From: Sulfitobacter sp. F26204
GTDB taxonomy: Bacteria > Pseudomonadota > Alphaproteobacteria > Rhodobacterales > Rhodobacteraceae
Assembly: GCF_026410305.1 (NCBI RefSeq)
Contig: NZ_JAPMLQ010000007.1
Location: 62,001-126,000 of the forward strand
DNA: 64,000 nucleotides
Direction of reading: 5' to 3'
In this document: one piece after another, positions 36,476 to 47,363 of the stretch
Position numbering within the stretch: position 1 is the stretch's first letter
How the letters are laid out: each line of letters begins with the position of its first letter
Made by a program: the position numbers and the translations under genes
The notes under the pieces: model-generated
The model's input: the letters and a program-made list of their open reading frames with translations, nothing else
The model's database searches: none
Told to the model about the DNA's origin: nothing

Positions 36476-37318
36476 TTAACTGGCGGATTGGGTTGCAACA
36501 CTGTCCAGCCAGCCCAAAAGGGCTTTGATGTGTCCGTCGAGTGCTACGCGCAATTGGTCGACCCAAGCGACATAGCTGGTCAGTATTCCATCAAGCGCCG
36601 GGACTGTCGCGGCAATCCGGGGCGCATTGGTGTAAATCAACAAGAGCACCAGGAAAAGGATTACAACCATGAAAAAGCCCCGGCGGAAACCACGTTCTTT
36701 CTTGTGCGCGCCGCCGGCACCCAATTCGGCGCGGGCATCGGCATCCACGCCACTGGGCGTTTGATCATTACGGAGTGTCGAATTGATTTCTTCAATATCG
36801 GGAAGTAATTCCCGACGTGAAGACATGGCCGCGGCTGTCGCCGCAGCTTCGGCGACAGGTTCGGTTTCGCCCCGCAAACGCGCCATGCGTCGTCTTGCAT
36901 CCAAGGCACGTGCATCATCGTCTTCTCCTGATGCACGGGCCAGCGACGACGGGTGCTCACCAGTATCAAGGCCCAGATCCGGTTGGCTCTCAAGGGTTTC
37001 GGACTGACGGCGTTTGCGCGCTTCGAACTCGGCTTCGGCTTCTTGCCGCAAGATATCGGCGACAGCGGGATCAAGCTGTTTGCGTGGCGGATCCTTGGGC
37101 GGGGGCGGTGCAGGGGGCGGAGGTGGTGAGACCTCTTCGTCCGGGTCCGGTGCTCCCGAACCCAGCGGAGGTTCATCTTGGGCAGCGGAGGCATGGTCAG
37201 GATGCTCCTGAAACCATGTCTTGCCACAGTTCGAGCATTGCACATCCCGACCGGAGGCTGGAACAACCTCGTCAGGTACCTCGTATTGGGCATCGCAATT
37301 GGGACAGGTCAGCCGCAT
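36476..37318 (-). CDS. Zinc-ribbon (MJ0042-type) membrane protein
   Basis: A 280-residue protein that starts with an MJ0042-type zinc ribbon (CPNCDAQYEV...CSNCGKTWF; two CxxC pairs). A Pro-rich stretch (SPPPPPAPPPPKDPP, about 64-78) follows, then a charged segment with DUF-like low complexity. A single membrane segment, GFFMVVILFLVLLLIYT (about 218-234), precedes a short C-terminal domain. The layout suggests a cytoplasmic zinc ribbon tethered to the membrane. It is divergent from ftsE and convergent with the TIGR02302 gene. Related alphaproteobacterial proteins are of unknown role. Confidence 0.85.
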   Translation of the reverse strand: MRLTCPNCDAQYEVPDEVVPASGRDVQCSNCGKTWFQEHPDHASAAQDEPPLGSGAPDPDEEVSPPPPPAPPPPKDPPRKQLDPAVADILRQEAEAEFEARKRRQSETLESQPDLGLDTGEHPSSLARASGEDDDARALDARRRMARLRGETEPVAEAAATAAAMSSRRELLPDIEEINSTLRNDQTPSGVDADARAELGAGGAHKKERGFRRGFFMVVILFLVLLLIYTNAPRIAATVPALDGILTSYVAWVDQLRVALDGHIKALLGWLDSVATQSAS

Positions 37319-37482
37319 ATAGTGTCTCGTTGCTCACTCATGACTAGATTTGTACGCTTGAGGGTAGCATATGTTCAACAATCCAGAGGTAAAAGCGTTA
37401 ACTGTTGCCAAAGTCCAGAAGTGCTGCATTGAATCCCCAGCGATGCTGAGGCACAACAGGCGCGGATGGCAAGGATGCTAAA

Positions 37483-38160
37483 GTGATTGAGCTGGAAAAT
37501 GTGGCCTACAGCTATGGCGGTGGCGAATTGCTGTCGGATATTTCGCTGAAACTAGCGCCTGGATCATTCCATTTTCTGACCGGACCGTCGGGTGCGGGTA
37601 AAACCACACTGATGAAATTGTGCTATGGAGCGCTCTTGCCGACGGCCGGTCACGTGCGCCTGTTTGGGGCCGATGTTCGTGGGTTGAGCCGCGATGACAT
37701 CGCGGGAATACGCCGTCGTGTTGGGGTTGTGCATCAGGATGTGCAGTTTCTCGATCATATGAGTGTGACAGACAACATTGGACTGTCGCTGACGGTGTCG
37801 GGCCGGCACGCTGAAACATCCGGCGGCGATCTGGATGAACTGATGTCTTGGGTTGGGTTGACGAACCGTGCCGCGGCCTTGCCCCCCGAACTGTCAGGGG
37901 GCGAACGTCAACGCGCCGCCCTTGCCCGTGCCGTGATCATGTCACCTGATGTGGTACTGGCGGACGAGCCCACGGGCAATGTCGATTGGGAAATGTCGCA
38001 ACGACTGCTGCGTCTGTTGATCGAATTGAACAAAATGGGCAAGACCGTGTTGATCGCGACCCATGATCTGAGTTTGATCCGCGCAACCAAGGCTCATGTG
38101 CAGGCACGGGTTTTGCGGATTGCGAACCGGCGCATTCAGTTGGCGGGGGCAGATTTGTGA
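37483..38160 (+). CDS. ftsE: Cell division ABC ATPase FtsE
   Basis: A 225-residue ATPase of the FtsEX complex, which controls peptidoglycan hydrolysis at the septum. Walker A GPSGAGKTTL (about 35-44), Q-loop GVVHQD, signature LSGGERQR, Walker B VVLADEPTGNVD and switch His ATHDL are all present. The GTG start has AAGGA upstream. It overlaps ftsX by 4 bp. The NVDWEMSQRLLRLLIELNKMGKTVLIATHD stretch is typical of FtsE. The gene pair is followed by a phospholipid acyltransferase, so envelope building is the theme. Confidence 0.95.
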   Translation: MIELENVAYSYGGGELLSDISLKLAPGSFHFLTGPSGAGKTTLMKLCYGALLPTAGHVRLFGADVRGLSRDDIAGIRRRVGVVHQDVQFLDHMSVTDNIGLSLTVSGRHAETSGGDLDELMSWVGLTNRAAALPPELSGGERQRAALARAVIMSPDVVLADEPTGNVDWEMSQRLLRLLIELNKMGKTVLIATHDLSLIRATKAHVQARVLRIANRRIQLAGADL

Positions 38161-39062
38161 AGTTCGGCGTTTCCACCCTTCGGGCGCTGTTTGTTGGTGA
38201 CCATCATGCGGACAGGGTTGTGCCGCCGTCCGGTTTCACGGCTCAACTGACGTTTTTTGCTGCGGCAGCCATGGCTTTCCTGGCAGTTTTCGCGCTTGCG
38301 ATGTCACTGGCCACGGGCCGGTTGGCAAACCGTTGGGGCGAAGAGCTGGCGCGTTCGGCGACCATTCGAATCGTTGCCCCGATGGATCAGCGTGCCGCGC
38401 AAACACAGGCTGCGCTGCGTATCCTTGACACGACCAAGGGAGTTGCCCAGGCGCGCGCGCTGAGTGATGCGGAACAACAGGCATTGCTGGCCCCGTGGTT
38501 CGGTTCCAACTTTGCGCTTGATGCCCTTCCTGTTCCCCGCCTGATCGAGGTCATCGAAGACAAGGATGGCATGGATCCAGCGGGCCTGCGGCTGCGCCTT
38601 GCCGCCGAGGTGCCCGGTGCGGTGTTGGACGATCACAGCCGCTGGCGTGCGCCACTGGTCAAAGCGGCGTCGCGTCTGAGGTTGCTTGGATGGTTGTCTA
38701 TTGTCCTGATTGCCGCGACCGTTGCGGCGATGATCACGCTGGCAGCAAATGCCGCCCTGGCTGCCAATGCACAGGTCATTGCGGTTTTGCGGCTGGTTGG
38801 TGCCACTGACGAATATATCGCTTTGGCATTTGTCCGTCGTTTCACATTACGGGCCTTGTCGGGGGCAGCAGTTGGCACTGTGCTGGCCATGATTGCTGTG
38901 TTCTTCTTGCCATCCGCATCCGAAGCTGATGGTTTTCTGACCGGGCTCGGTTTTCAGGGGGTGCACTGGATATGGCCCTTGATCATCCCGATTCTGGCAG
39001 GTGTGGTCGCCTTTGTTGCCACCGGGGCGGCAGCACGGCGCACATTGAAGGAGCTTACCTAA
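38157..39062 (+). CDS. ftsX: Cell division protein FtsX
   Basis: A 301-residue four-span membrane protein, partner of FtsE. The first membrane segment is at about 30-55; an extracytoplasmic domain (about 60-175) follows, and three more segments lie at about 177-200, 223-250 and 270-295. The ANAQVIAVLRLVGATDEYIALAFVRRF loop before the third segment is the FtsX signature. Its start overlaps ftsE by 4 bp and its stop shares a base with plsC. Confidence 0.92.
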   Translation: MKFGVSTLRALFVGDHHADRVVPPSGFTAQLTFFAAAAMAFLAVFALAMSLATGRLANRWGEELARSATIRIVAPMDQRAAQTQAALRILDTTKGVAQARALSDAEQQALLAPWFGSNFALDALPVPRLIEVIEDKDGMDPAGLRLRLAAEVPGAVLDDHSRWRAPLVKAASRLRLLGWLSIVLIAATVAAMITLAANAALAANAQVIAVLRLVGATDEYIALAFVRRFTLRALSGAAVGTVLAMIAVFFLPSASEADGFLTGLGFQGVHWIWPLIIPILAGVVAFVATGAAARRTLKELT

Positions 39063-39787
39063 TGTTACAATGGATACGCTCGATCCTGTTCATCATACAG
39101 GCTACCATCGCAATGCCCGTGGTCGGCGTGGTTTTTGCGCCATGGGCGATGTTTTCCAAAACGGGCGCCTATTCTGCCTGCAAGAGCTATGCGGCGTGGT
39201 GCATGTGGAGCGCAAGCTGGCTGATCGGTCTGCGTTGTGAAGTCCGCGGCCAGGTACCTGACGGTGAGGTCGTGATCGCAGCAAAGCATCAGTCGTTTCT
39301 GGACATCATGATGATTTTCCACGCCCTGCCTCGGGCCAAGTTCATCATGAAACGAGAGATATTATGGACGCCAGTTATTGGCCAATACACCAAACGGATG
39401 CAGATGATTGCCGTGGATCGCGGCAAACGCGGCAAGGCAATTTCCAAAATGATGGAAGATGTCAATGCCGGTCGGATCGAGCCGGGCCAAATCGTCATTT
39501 ACCCTCAGGGTACCCGTGTCGCACCCGGTGCCAGCGTACCCTATAAAATTGGGACTGCCGTGCTCTACGATCAACTGAAGCAACCTTGTATACCTGTTGC
39601 GACCAACGCAGGATACTTCTGGCCACGTCGCGGGATCTACCGTCGCCCCGGTTTGGCCGTCGTTGAGTTTCTGGCCCCCATTGCACCCGGCCTCCCGAAA
39701 GATGTGTTCATGAAGGAATTGGAAACAACGGTCGAAACCGCCTCTGATGCATTGTTGCAAGAGGCGGGCTGGAAGTCGGATGCGTAA
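39062..39787 (+). CDS. plsC: 1-acyl-sn-glycerol-3-phosphate acyltransferase
   Basis: A 241-residue acyltransferase that makes phosphatidic acid from lysophosphatidic acid and an acyl donor. The H(x4)D motif is in KHQSFLD (about residue 80), followed by KREILWTPVIG and YPQGTR, and a terminal-region PxxPVAT-like block (PCIPVATNAG). Two N-terminal hydrophobic segments fix it to the inner membrane. The ATG overlaps the ftsX stop by 1 bp (TAATG); the longer upstream frame is not needed. Confidence 0.93.
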   Translation: MLQWIRSILFIIQATIAMPVVGVVFAPWAMFSKTGAYSACKSYAAWCMWSASWLIGLRCEVRGQVPDGEVVIAAKHQSFLDIMMIFHALPRAKFIMKREILWTPVIGQYTKRMQMIAVDRGKRGKAISKMMEDVNAGRIEPGQIVIYPQGTRVAPGASVPYKIGTAVLYDQLKQPCIPVATNAGYFWPRRGIYRRPGLAVVEFLAPIAPGLPKDVFMKELETTVETASDALLQEAGWKSDA

Positions 39788-40385
39788 GATCACGAAGATC
39801 GCAGCGCTTGAGGCGCTATACGGCAAACCAGGTGCAGCCGCGAAACGCAAGGTTGCGCGGCAAATGACGCCGCTCTATCGCAAATGGATCATGGCCTCAC
39901 GGTTCTGCATCCTCTCCACTGTCGGACCGGATGGCACCGACGGCAGCCCGAGGGGGGATGATGGACCCGTGGTTGCGGAATTGGATGAACACACTCTGGC
40001 ATTGCCGGATTGGCGCGGAAATAACCGTTTGGATTCACTGCGCAATATTGTTTCTGATGGCCGCGTCTCGCTGATGTTTCTGGTGCCTGGTTCGAACAAC
40101 GTCGTGCGTGTGAACGGCCGGGCATTTTTGACCGATGACCGGGAACTATGCGCAAAGTTCGAAAAACACAGCCGTCAGCCGGCAACTGTCATCGTCATCG
40201 AGATTGCCGAGATCTATAGCCAATGCGCGCGTGCCTTGATGCGCGCAGGCACCTGGGCAGGACATGATCAAAGCGGTGATTTGCCAAGTGTCGGTGATAT
40301 TCTGGCCGCGTTAACCGATGGCGAAGAAGGGGGCGCGTCATATGATGCCACCTGGCCGGGGCGTGCTCAGAATACCATGTGGTGA
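39780..40385 (+). CDS. Pyridoxamine-phosphate-oxidase-fold flavoprotein (PPOX class)
   Basis: A 201-residue split-barrel protein related to FMN-dependent pyridoxine phosphate oxidases and to the MSMEG_1061-type subgroup. The domain SRFCILSTVGPDGTDGSPRGDDGPVV (about 37-62) and LPDWRGNNRLDSLRNIVSDGRVSLMFLVPG (about 79-108) are the FMN-binding portions. It probably reduces a small flavin- or F420-type substrate, or acts as a general nitroreductase or haem-binding protein. It overlaps plsC by 8 bp. Confidence 0.85.
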   Translation: MRKITKIAALEALYGKPGAAAKRKVARQMTPLYRKWIMASRFCILSTVGPDGTDGSPRGDDGPVVAELDEHTLALPDWRGNNRLDSLRNIVSDGRVSLMFLVPGSNNVVRVNGRAFLTDDRELCAKFEKHSRQPATVIVIEIAEIYSQCARALMRAGTWAGHDQSGDLPSVGDILAALTDGEEGGASYDATWPGRAQNTMW

Positions 40386-40394
40386 AACAAGTTC

Positions 40395-40414
40395 GGGTGG
40401 GCGTTTGCCCACCC
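40395..40414. terminator. Hairpin between convergent genes
   Basis: A perfect 8-bp inverted repeat, GGGTGGGC (40395-40402) and GCCCACCC (40407-40414), with a 4-base loop, lies in the 36-bp gap between the convergent PPOX-type gene and lpd. No long T-run follows on either side, but the place and the stable stem make it a likely shared terminator. Confidence 0.65.
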
Positions 40415-40421
40415 TGATTGA

Positions 40422-41810
40422 TTACATGTGGATCGCACCATCACCACAGGCCAAAGCCGCTTCCCGGACTGCTTCGGAATAGGTTGGATGGGCATGACAG
40501 GTCATGGCCAGATCTTCGGCTGACGCACCAAACTCCATGGCGACGCAGACCTCATGGATCAGATCACCTGCACCCGGTCCTATGATATGTGCGCCCAGGA
40601 TACGGTCGGTTTCCTTGTCTGCCAGGATCTTAACAAATCCGTCACCTGCAAAAACCGCCTTGGCACGGGCGTTGCCCATGAAGGAAAATTTCCCAACCTT
40701 ATAGGCGCGGCCCGACTCTTTCAGCGTTGCTTCAGTTTCGCCCACATTGGCGACTTCGGGATGCGTGTAAATGACCCCCGGAATCACGTTGTAATTCACG
40801 TGGCCATGTTTCCCTGCGATGGTTTCGGCAGCGGCCATGCCTTCATCTTCGGCTTTGTGGGCCAGCATCGGTCCTTCGATCACGTCTCCGATTGCATAGA
40901 TGCCTTTGACGGATGTTTCCCAGGTTTCATTCACTGCGATTTGACCGCGCTTTGTCATTTCGACGCCAAGCGCCTCCAAACCCAATCCGTCATGGAAAGG
41001 TTTGCGACCTGTCGCGACCAACACAACATCCGCATCCAACTCATGTTCGCTATCGTCTTTGCGCAACTTGTACTGCACTTTGGCTTTGGTTTTGTTGGCT
41101 TCGGTTTTTTGCACCGCTGCCCCCATAACGAATTTCATGCCTTGTTTTTTCAACATCCGCTGAAAAACCTTCTGCACTTCGGGATCCATGCCCGGTGTGA
41201 CGGCATCAAGGAATTCGATAACGGTGACCTCCGTACCGAGGCGGGCATAGACACTGCCCAGTTCCAGCCCGATGACACCAGCACCGATGACAACCATTTT
41301 TTTTGGCACCTTGCCCAGTTCCAGCGCACCTGTAGACGTCACGACAACCTTTTCGTCGACCTCGACCCCCGGTAGTGATGCAGGCTCGGACCCCGTGGCA
41401 ATGATGATGTTCTTTGCTTCATGGATCTCATCACCAACCTTGACCTTGCCCGCTTCGGGAACCGACCCCCAGCCTTTGAGCCAGTCGATCTTGTTCTTCT
41501 TGAACAGAAACTCGATGCCCTTGGTGTTTGTGTCGATGGTGCCTTGTTTGTAAGTGAGCATCTGTTTCCAATCTACCGAGGGGCTTTTGCCCTTCAACCC
41601 CATCTCGGCAAAGTTATGCTCTGCCTCATGCAGCATATGGCTTGCGTGGAGCAGCGCTTTGGAAGGAATACAGCCAACATTCAGGCAGGTGCCGCCCAGC
41701 GTCTCGCGGCCTTCGACGCAGGCGGTTTTCAGGCCCAGTTGCGCGCAGCGGATGGCGGCAACATAGCCGCCCGGGCCGGAGCCGATGATGATGACGTCAT
41801 AGCTGGACAT
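40422..41810 (-). CDS. lpd: Dihydrolipoamide dehydrogenase (E3)
   Basis: A 462-residue FAD- and NAD-dependent disulfide oxidoreductase, the E3 subunit that reoxidises lipoyl groups of 2-oxo acid dehydrogenases. The FAD motif is [12 protein letters not shown], the redox disulfide is [13 protein letters not shown] (Cys42/Cys47), the NAD motif is [13 protein letters not shown], and the C-terminal His-Glu pair is [14 protein letters not shown] stands before the ATG. It is the last gene of the sucCD-sucAB block, so here it most likely serves the 2-oxoglutarate complex. Confidence 0.97.
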   Translation of the reverse strand: MSSYDVIIIGSGPGGYVAAIRCAQLGLKTACVEGRETLGGTCLNVGCIPSKALLHASHMLHEAEHNFAEMGLKGKSPSVDWKQMLTYKQGTIDTNTKGIEFLFKKNKIDWLKGWGSVPEAGKVKVGDEIHEAKNIIIATGSEPASLPGVEVDEKVVVTSTGALELGKVPKKMVVIGAGVIGLELGSVYARLGTEVTVIEFLDAVTPGMDPEVQKVFQRMLKKQGMKFVMGAAVQKTEANKTKAKVQYKLRKDDSEHELDADVVLVATGRKPFHDGLGLEALGVEMTKRGQIAVNETWETSVKGIYAIGDVIEGPMLAHKAEDEGMAAAETIAGKHGHVNYNVIPGVIYTHPEVANVGETEATLKESGRAYKVGKFSFMGNARAKAVFAGDGFVKILADKETDRILGAHIIGPGAGDLIHEVCVAMEFGASAEDLAMTCHAHPTYSEAVREAALACGDGAIHM

Positions 41811-41828
41811 GGAGGGTCTCCTTGGGAA

Positions 41829-42224
41829 TTAGAAAAGCGCTGCAAGCAGCATGAAGAATGTAGCGAGAAAGCCTGCGAACCAGATATGGGACCGGCCCGG
41901 GGTCCAGCCGTAAGCGTACGCAGGGATATAAAGCACGCGGGCGATCAGGTAGGCCCAGGCGCAAATTGCGGTAAAGCCGGAGTTCTGGCTGGACATCTGG
42001 ACCACCCCAACGGCGATGGCGAAAAGGATCAGCCCCTGAAAGTGGTTGTCGAAAGCGCGACCCAAGCGTGCGGTGCGCTTTGACATCGGGCGGCTCGGCT
42101 CCTTGTCACGCGCTGACATGGTGTAGCCCATGCCGATTTCCTTGGTTGCGGCAACGGCATAGAGCACGAATTGCACGACTTGCAGGAGCGCGGCGAGGGT
42201 GAGTGCGGTGAGTTCGGCAGTCAT
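41829..42224 (-). CDS. MAPEG-family membrane protein
   Basis: A 131-residue protein with four hydrophobic segments in the layout of the MAPEG family (microsomal glutathione transferase homologues). The conserved loop LGRAFDNHFQGLILFAIAVG (about 54-73) and the YIPAYAYGWTP stretch are both there. Bacterial relatives have unknown or glutathione-linked roles. It sits between sucB and lpd, 86 bp after sucB. Confidence 0.87.
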   Translation of the reverse strand: MTAELTALTLAALLQVVQFVLYAVAATKEIGMGYTMSARDKEPSRPMSKRTARLGRAFDNHFQGLILFAIAVGVVQMSSQNSGFTAICAWAYLIARVLYIPAYAYGWTPGRSHIWFAGFLATFFMLLAALF

Positions 42225-42309
42225 GTCAAAGTCCTATAACGGTTAAGTCAGGGAGGCGCGCACCCCCCAGCTTTAAAATCTTAACGCGGGGTGGAGGCCC
42301 CGGCAAACG

Positions 42310-43830
42310 TTACAAATCCATCAACAACCGCCGTGGGTCTTCCAGCATCTCCTTGACCCGTACAAGGAACGTCACAGCGCCCTTACCGTCGATGATCCGG
42401 TGGTCATAGGACAAAGAGATATACATCATCGGACGGATCACGATTTCCCCGCCCACAACCATTGCACGGTCCTGAATCTTCGCCATGCCAAGGATGCCGG
42501 ACTGTGGCGGGTTCAGGATGGGCGCGGTCATCAGCGAACCATAGACGCCACCGTTGGAAATGGTGAAGGTGCCGCCGGTCATGTCCGCCATGGTCAGCTT
42601 GCCATCGCGGGCTTTCTTGCCCATTTCACCGATGCCTTTTTCGATTTCGGCGAATGACATCGTATCGACGTCACGAATTACCGGCACCACAAGGCCCGTG
42701 GGCGTGCCCGCAGCGACGCCCATGTGCACGTAGTTCTTATAAATCACATCGGTGCCGTCGATCTCGGCGTTGACCTCGGGGATTTCCTTGAGCGCATGGC
42801 AGCAGGCCTTGGTAAAGAAGGACATAAAGCCCATGCGCACACCGTGTTTCTTTTCAAAGTCGGCCTTATAGGTATTCCGGATCGCCATCACCTCGGTCAT
42901 GTCAACCTCGTTGAAGGTTGTCAGGATGGCGGCAGTGTTCTGCGCCTCTTTCAAACGACGCGCCATTGTTTGCTTGAGGCGTGTCATTTTCACGCGCTCC
43001 TCGCGCGAGGCATCTTCCGCAGCAGAAGGTGGGCGCGGCGCGGCTGGCTTGGCGGGCGCGGCAGAGGTGGTGCCACCGGCGGCGATTGCCTTGGCAACGT
43101 CCTCTTTCATCACACGGCCATCGCGGCCTGTGCCGGTAACCGCGTCACGGCTGATGCCACCTTCGGCCATTGCTTTTTTCGCTGAGGGCGCGTCTTCGAC
43201 GTCTTTGCCGCCCGCATCACCACTTGCGACAGGTGCGGCTTCGCTTTCTTTGGCCGTAGCGGCGGCCCCATCGCCGGAAGAGATCACCGCCAGTTTTGCA
43301 GAGGCCTCAACCGTGCTGCCTTCTTCGGCAAGAATTTCGGCCAAGATGCCAGCAGCAGGGGCTGGCACTTCGACGCTCACCTTGTCGGTTTCCAGTTCAC
43401 AGAGCATCTCGTCCTGTGCAACGCTGTCACCAACTTTCTTGAACCAAGTGCTGACCGTCGCTTCGGTCACGCTTTCGCCGAGGGTCGGGACCATCACATC
43501 AACAGATGCGCCGCCCTCATCACGCGGTGCTTGACTGGTGGCTGCTTCGTCCTTGGCCGCTTCTTTTGCCTTTGGTGCGGCTTCTGATCCAGCGTCACCT
43601 TCAGAAATATTGGCCAACAAAGCATCAACGCCGACAGTTTCGCCTTCTGCGGCGACGATTTCTGACAGGGTGCCCGCGACAGGGCTGGGCACTTCCACAG
43701 TTACCTTGTCGGTTTCCAGCTCACACAACATTTCATCCACCGCGACGGTGTCACCTGGTTTCTTGAACCATGTCGCAACGGTGGCTTCTGTCACGGATTC
43801 GCCCAGCGTGGGTACGCGTACTTCGGTCAT
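42310..43830 (-). CDS. sucB: 2-oxoglutarate dehydrogenase E2 (dihydrolipoamide succinyltransferase)
   Basis: A 506-residue E2 with two lipoyl domains (about 1-80 and 104-180; lipoyl Lys in ETDKVTVEV and ETDKVSVEV), separated by an Ala/Pro/Glu-rich linker. A peripheral subunit-binding segment (about 215-250: [24 protein letters not shown]) and the catalytic domain follow, with the active-site region [11 protein letters not shown]. Most succinyl-transferring E2s have one lipoyl domain; two are known in Rhodobacterales. The ATG overlaps the end of sucA by 4 bp. Confidence 0.95.
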   Translation of the reverse strand: MTEVRVPTLGESVTEATVATWFKKPGDTVAVDEMLCELETDKVTVEVPSPVAGTLSEIVAAEGETVGVDALLANISEGDAGSEAAPKAKEAAKDEAATSQAPRDEGGASVDVMVPTLGESVTEATVSTWFKKVGDSVAQDEMLCELETDKVSVEVPAPAAGILAEILAEEGSTVEASAKLAVISSGDGAAATAKESEAAPVASGDAGGKDVEDAPSAKKAMAEGGISRDAVTGTGRDGRVMKEDVAKAIAAGGTTSAAPAKPAAPRPPSAAEDASREERVKMTRLKQTMARRLKEAQNTAAILTTFNEVDMTEVMAIRNTYKADFEKKHGVRMGFMSFFTKACCHALKEIPEVNAEIDGTDVIYKNYVHMGVAAGTPTGLVVPVIRDVDTMSFAEIEKGIGEMGKKARDGKLTMADMTGGTFTISNGGVYGSLMTAPILNPPQSGILGMAKIQDRAMVVGGEIVIRPMMYISLSYDHRIIDGKGAVTFLVRVKEMLEDPRRLLMDL

Positions 43831-46793
43831 TTCTTTGATCCTTCAAGTGTCAGCGCCTCGTCGATGAGGGCGGCTTGCTGTGATTTGTGCATGCTGGCCA
43901 AACCCGTGGCAGGCGAGGCAGCAGCGGCGCGACCGACGTAGGTCGGCCGTGATTGTTTGGCTTTGATACGGGTCAGAACCCATTCGATATTGGGCTCAAT
44001 GAATGACCATGCGCCCTGGTTCTTGGGCTCTTCCTGGCACCAGACCATATCGGCATTCTTGAACCGTTCCAATTCCTTGACCGCGGATTGAGCGGGGAAA
44101 GGATAAAACTGTTCAAAGCGCAGCAGGTAAATGTTGTCGATACCGCGTGCATCGCGTTCCTCAAGCAGGTCGTAGTAAACCTTGCCCGAACACATCACGA
44201 CGCGCTTGATCTTGTCATCTGGGACCAGGGACGTATCGGAATTGCCGTGCTGGGCATCGTCCCACAGGACACGGTGGAAAGAAGAACCTGTGGTGAATTC
44301 TTCGACCGTGCTGACAGCCATCTTATGACGCAGCAGCGACTTTGGCGTCATCAACATCAGTGGTTTACGGTAGCTGCGGTGCAACTGACGGCGCAGAATA
44401 TGGAAATAGTTTGCAGGCGTCGTGCAATTGGCAACAATCCAGTTGTCGCCGCCACACATTGTCAGGAACCGTTCCAGACGGGCAGAGGAATGTTCCGGCC
44501 CTTGTCCTTCATAGCCGTGTGGCATCAGGCAAACGAGCCCGGACATGCGCAACCATTTGGATTCACCGGAACTGATGAACTGGTCGAACATAATCTGTGC
44601 GCCGTTTGCGAAATCACCGAATTGTGCTTCCCAAAGGGTCAAAGCGTTGGGCTCGGCCAGAGAATAGCCATATTCAAAACCCAGCACCGCATATTCCGAC
44701 AGCATTGAATCGATGACTTCGTATTCAGCCTGGCCTTCGCGTATGTGGTTAAGCGGGTAATAGCGATCTTCATTTTCCTGATTGATCAGGGCAGAGTGTC
44801 GCTGGCTAAACGTCCCGCGCGACGAGTCTTGTCCAGCGAGCCGGACCTTGTAACCTTCGGTCAGCAAAGAGCCGAAAGCCAGTGCTTCGGCGGTTGCCCA
44901 GTCAAAGCCCTTGCCAGCCTTGAACATTTCGGCTTTTGCATCCAACAAACGCCCGACAGTCTTATGCAGAGGAAAGCCATCAGGTGCTTTGCACAGGGAC
45001 TTGCCGATTTCCGCAATGGTCTCGGGCTTTACGGCTGTTTTCCCGCGCTGGTATTTTGTACCGAGTTTATACAGATGCGACCATTTTCCGTCCAGCCAGT
45101 CAGCCTTGTTCGGGCGGAATTCCTTGCCGGCTTCGAATTCGTCATTCATCCGTTTTTGGAAATCGGCCTTCATGTCTTCGATTTCGCCCTCGGGCACCAA
45201 GCCATCTTTGACCAGCCGTTCAGCATAAAGGCTGAGCGTGGTCTTGTGGCCTTTGATCTTTTTATACATCACCGGGTTGGTAAACATCGGCTCGTCGCCT
45301 TCGTTATGACCAAAGCGGCGGTAACAAATGATGTCGAGCACGACATCCTTGTGGAACTTCTGGCGGAACTCTGTGGCGACGCGGGCAGCGTGAACGACGG
45401 CCTCTGGATCATCGCCGTTCACATGGAAAATCGGGGCTTCCACCACCAACGCATTGTCTGTCGGATATGGCGAAGAGCGTGAAAAATGGGGAGCGGTGGT
45501 AAAACCGATCTGATTGTTGACCACGATGTGCATCGTGCCCCCGGTCTTGTGACCCTTGAGCCCGGATAAAGCGAAACACTCGGCGACAACACCTTGGCCC
45601 GCAAAAGCAGCGTCACCGTGCAAAAGCACAGGCATGACGGAGATACGCTCGGTATCTTTCCTTTGGTCCTGTTTGGCGCGGACCTTGCCGATCACGACAG
45701 GGTTCACTGCCTCAAGATGCGAGGGGTTCGCAGTCAGCGACAGGTGCACCGTGTTATCATCAAACTCGCGGTCAGAAGAAGCCCCAAGGTGATATTTCAC
45801 ATCACCAGAGCCATCGACGTCTTCGGGTTTGAAACTGCCACCCTGAAATTCGTTAAAGATGGCACGATAGGGTTTCTGCATGACATTTGCCAGTACAGAC
45901 AAGCGCCCGCGGTGCGGCATGCCGATGACAATCTCTTTGACACCCAACTGGCCGCCGCGTTTGATAATCTGTTCCATCGCGGGGACAAGGCTTTCACCGC
46001 CGTCCAGGCCGAACCGTTTGGTTCCCATGTATTTGACATGCAGGAATTTCTCAAAGCCTTCGGCCTCCACAAGCGAACCAAGTATCGCTTTGCGCCCGTT
46101 CTTGGTAAAGGCGATCTCCTTGCCGTAACCTTCGATGCGTTCTTTCAACCAACCTGCTTCTTCGGGGTTTGAAATATGCATGTATTGCAGCGCAAAGGTG
46201 CCGCAATAGGTGGATTTCACGATGTCCACGATCTGTTTCAGCGTGGCGACTTCCAGACCCAGCACATTGTCGATGAAAATCGGACGGTTCATGTCGTCAT
46301 CGGTAAAACCATATGCCTTGGGATCGAGTTCAGGGTGGTCGCCCATGTCGCGCATGCCCAGCGGGTCAAGATCCGCCGCGAGGTGGCCGCGAATGCGATA
46401 GGCCCGGATCAGCATCAAGGCACGAATCGAATCCAGCACCGCGGTCCTGATCTGTTCGTCGCTGACGGCGACACCCTGTTCCGTTGCCTTCGCTTTTATC
46501 TTGTCCCCGGCGGCCTGTGCTTCGACAGGGTCCGGCCAGATGCCTGTTAATGCGCCAATGACTTCGCCCTGCGGGGAAGGAGGCCAATCGCGCCGTGCCC
46601 AGGATGGGCCGGCGGCCTCAGCTTCGACCGTCTTGCGTTCGTCACCCATGGCCTTGAAAAGCACATGCCATGCCTCGTCTACGGAAGACGGATCAGAAGC
46701 AAAGCGTGCATAAAGCTTTTCAAGATATTCCCCATTTTCGCCTTCCATAAAGGAAGACGCGTGGAAATTTGCGTTAGCAGGTTGTTCGGTCAT
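43827..46793 (-). CDS. sucA: 2-oxoglutarate dehydrogenase E1
   Basis: A 988-residue ThDP-dependent E1 that decarboxylates 2-oxoglutarate and passes the succinyl group to SucB. The N-terminus [17 protein letters not shown]-like and [14 protein letters not shown] are characteristic. The ThDP site is [13 protein letters not shown] (about residues 410-422) with [10 protein letters not shown], and the C-terminal domain has the [18 protein letters not shown] stretch. Full length for the family. It lies 47 bp after the DUF805 gene and is coupled to sucB. Confidence 0.97.
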   Translation of the reverse strand: MTEQPANANFHASSFMEGENGEYLEKLYARFASDPSSVDEAWHVLFKAMGDERKTVEAEAAGPSWARRDWPPSPQGEVIGALTGIWPDPVEAQAAGDKIKAKATEQGVAVSDEQIRTAVLDSIRALMLIRAYRIRGHLAADLDPLGMRDMGDHPELDPKAYGFTDDDMNRPIFIDNVLGLEVATLKQIVDIVKSTYCGTFALQYMHISNPEEAGWLKERIEGYGKEIAFTKNGRKAILGSLVEAEGFEKFLHVKYMGTKRFGLDGGESLVPAMEQIIKRGGQLGVKEIVIGMPHRGRLSVLANVMQKPYRAIFNEFQGGSFKPEDVDGSGDVKYHLGASSDREFDDNTVHLSLTANPSHLEAVNPVVIGKVRAKQDQRKDTERISVMPVLLHGDAAFAGQGVVAECFALSGLKGHKTGGTMHIVVNNQIGFTTAPHFSRSSPYPTDNALVVEAPIFHVNGDDPEAVVHAARVATEFRQKFHKDVVLDIICYRRFGHNEGDEPMFTNPVMYKKIKGHKTTLSLYAERLVKDGLVPEGEIEDMKADFQKRMNDEFEAGKEFRPNKADWLDGKWSHLYKLGTKYQRGKTAVKPETIAEIGKSLCKAPDGFPLHKTVGRLLDAKAEMFKAGKGFDWATAEALAFGSLLTEGYKVRLAGQDSSRGTFSQRHSALINQENEDRYYPLNHIREGQAEYEVIDSMLSEYAVLGFEYGYSLAEPNALTLWEAQFGDFANGAQIMFDQFISSGESKWLRMSGLVCLMPHGYEGQGPEHSSARLERFLTMCGGDNWIVANCTTPANYFHILRRQLHRSYRKPLMLMTPKSLLRHKMAVSTVEEFTTGSSFHRVLWDDAQHGNSDTSLVPDDKIKRVVMCSGKVYYDLLEERDARGIDNIYLLRFEQFYPFPAQSAVKELERFKNADMVWCQEEPKNQGAWSFIEPNIEWVLTRIKAKQSRPTYVGRAAAASPATGLASMHKSQQAALIDEALTLEGSKK

Positions 46794-46840
46794 GGCGTTA
46801 CCTAGCGATATAAGGTCGGGGCTTGCAGGGGAAGGAAGGG

Positions 46841-47305
46841 TCAGGTCAGTGATGTCGGTGGTGGCCCGTATGCATTGGTTTCAGGTTGTGACGGCCGTGT
46901 GAGCCACCACAGAAACAGCAGGCTGATGACCAGTTGAACAAGAGACAGCAGGCCAAACAGGATCATATTGCCGGCGTCGGGCATTTGGCCGGCTGCAATG
47001 GCGTCTTCTGTTGGGATGTCCGGTGCAATCACTGTGATAAGCAGGCTGAGACCGAAAGGGATCACGGCATACCACCCTGGTCGGCCCGTATCCTGCAAGC
47101 GGCGAAAGGCAGCCGCAAGCGCCGGACAAAGGATAGCAAGCGCAAAGATCAGATAAAGCAAACCCCAAATCAGTTGAGTCACAACCGCGCCTATAAAGAC
47201 AGCAAGGAAAAACCACCAATATTCTGACCGCGAGGCGCGGCCTTTGAAATCAGCATATTTTTGCGTCAGGCAAGTACGTACGGCAGTGGGAAAATCCATG
47301 GTCAT
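46841..47305 (-). CDS. DUF805-family membrane protein
   Basis: A 154-residue protein with four hydrophobic segments. The N-terminus FPTAVRTCLTQKYADFKGRASRSEYWWFFLAV is the DUF805 signature. The function of the family is unknown. A good site (AAGGGAG, 7 bases before the first ATG) fixes the start. It sits between sucD and sucA; other genomes have unrelated small genes there. Confidence 0.9.
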   Translation of the reverse strand: MTMDFPTAVRTCLTQKYADFKGRASRSEYWWFFLAVFIGAVVTQLIWGLLYLIFALAILCPALAAAFRRLQDTGRPGWYAVIPFGLSLLITVIAPDIPTEDAIAAGQMPDAGNMILFGLLSLVQLVISLLFLWWLTRPSQPETNAYGPPPTSLT

Positions 47306-47363
47306 GTTATGCTCCCTTATCCTATTTGGTGGTTGGATCGGGCAGGAACGCCCAACCGTTGAG

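Noticed and set aside
40554-41375. A 273-codon open frame antisense to lpd
   Set aside because: lpd carries every E3 motif on the minus strand; the opposite frame is rich in Phe, His and Cys with no domain.
45594-46172. Open frames antisense to sucA (also near 44088 and 44745)
   Set aside because: They are shadows of a well-supported E1 gene and have no plausible ribosome-binding sites or neighbours.
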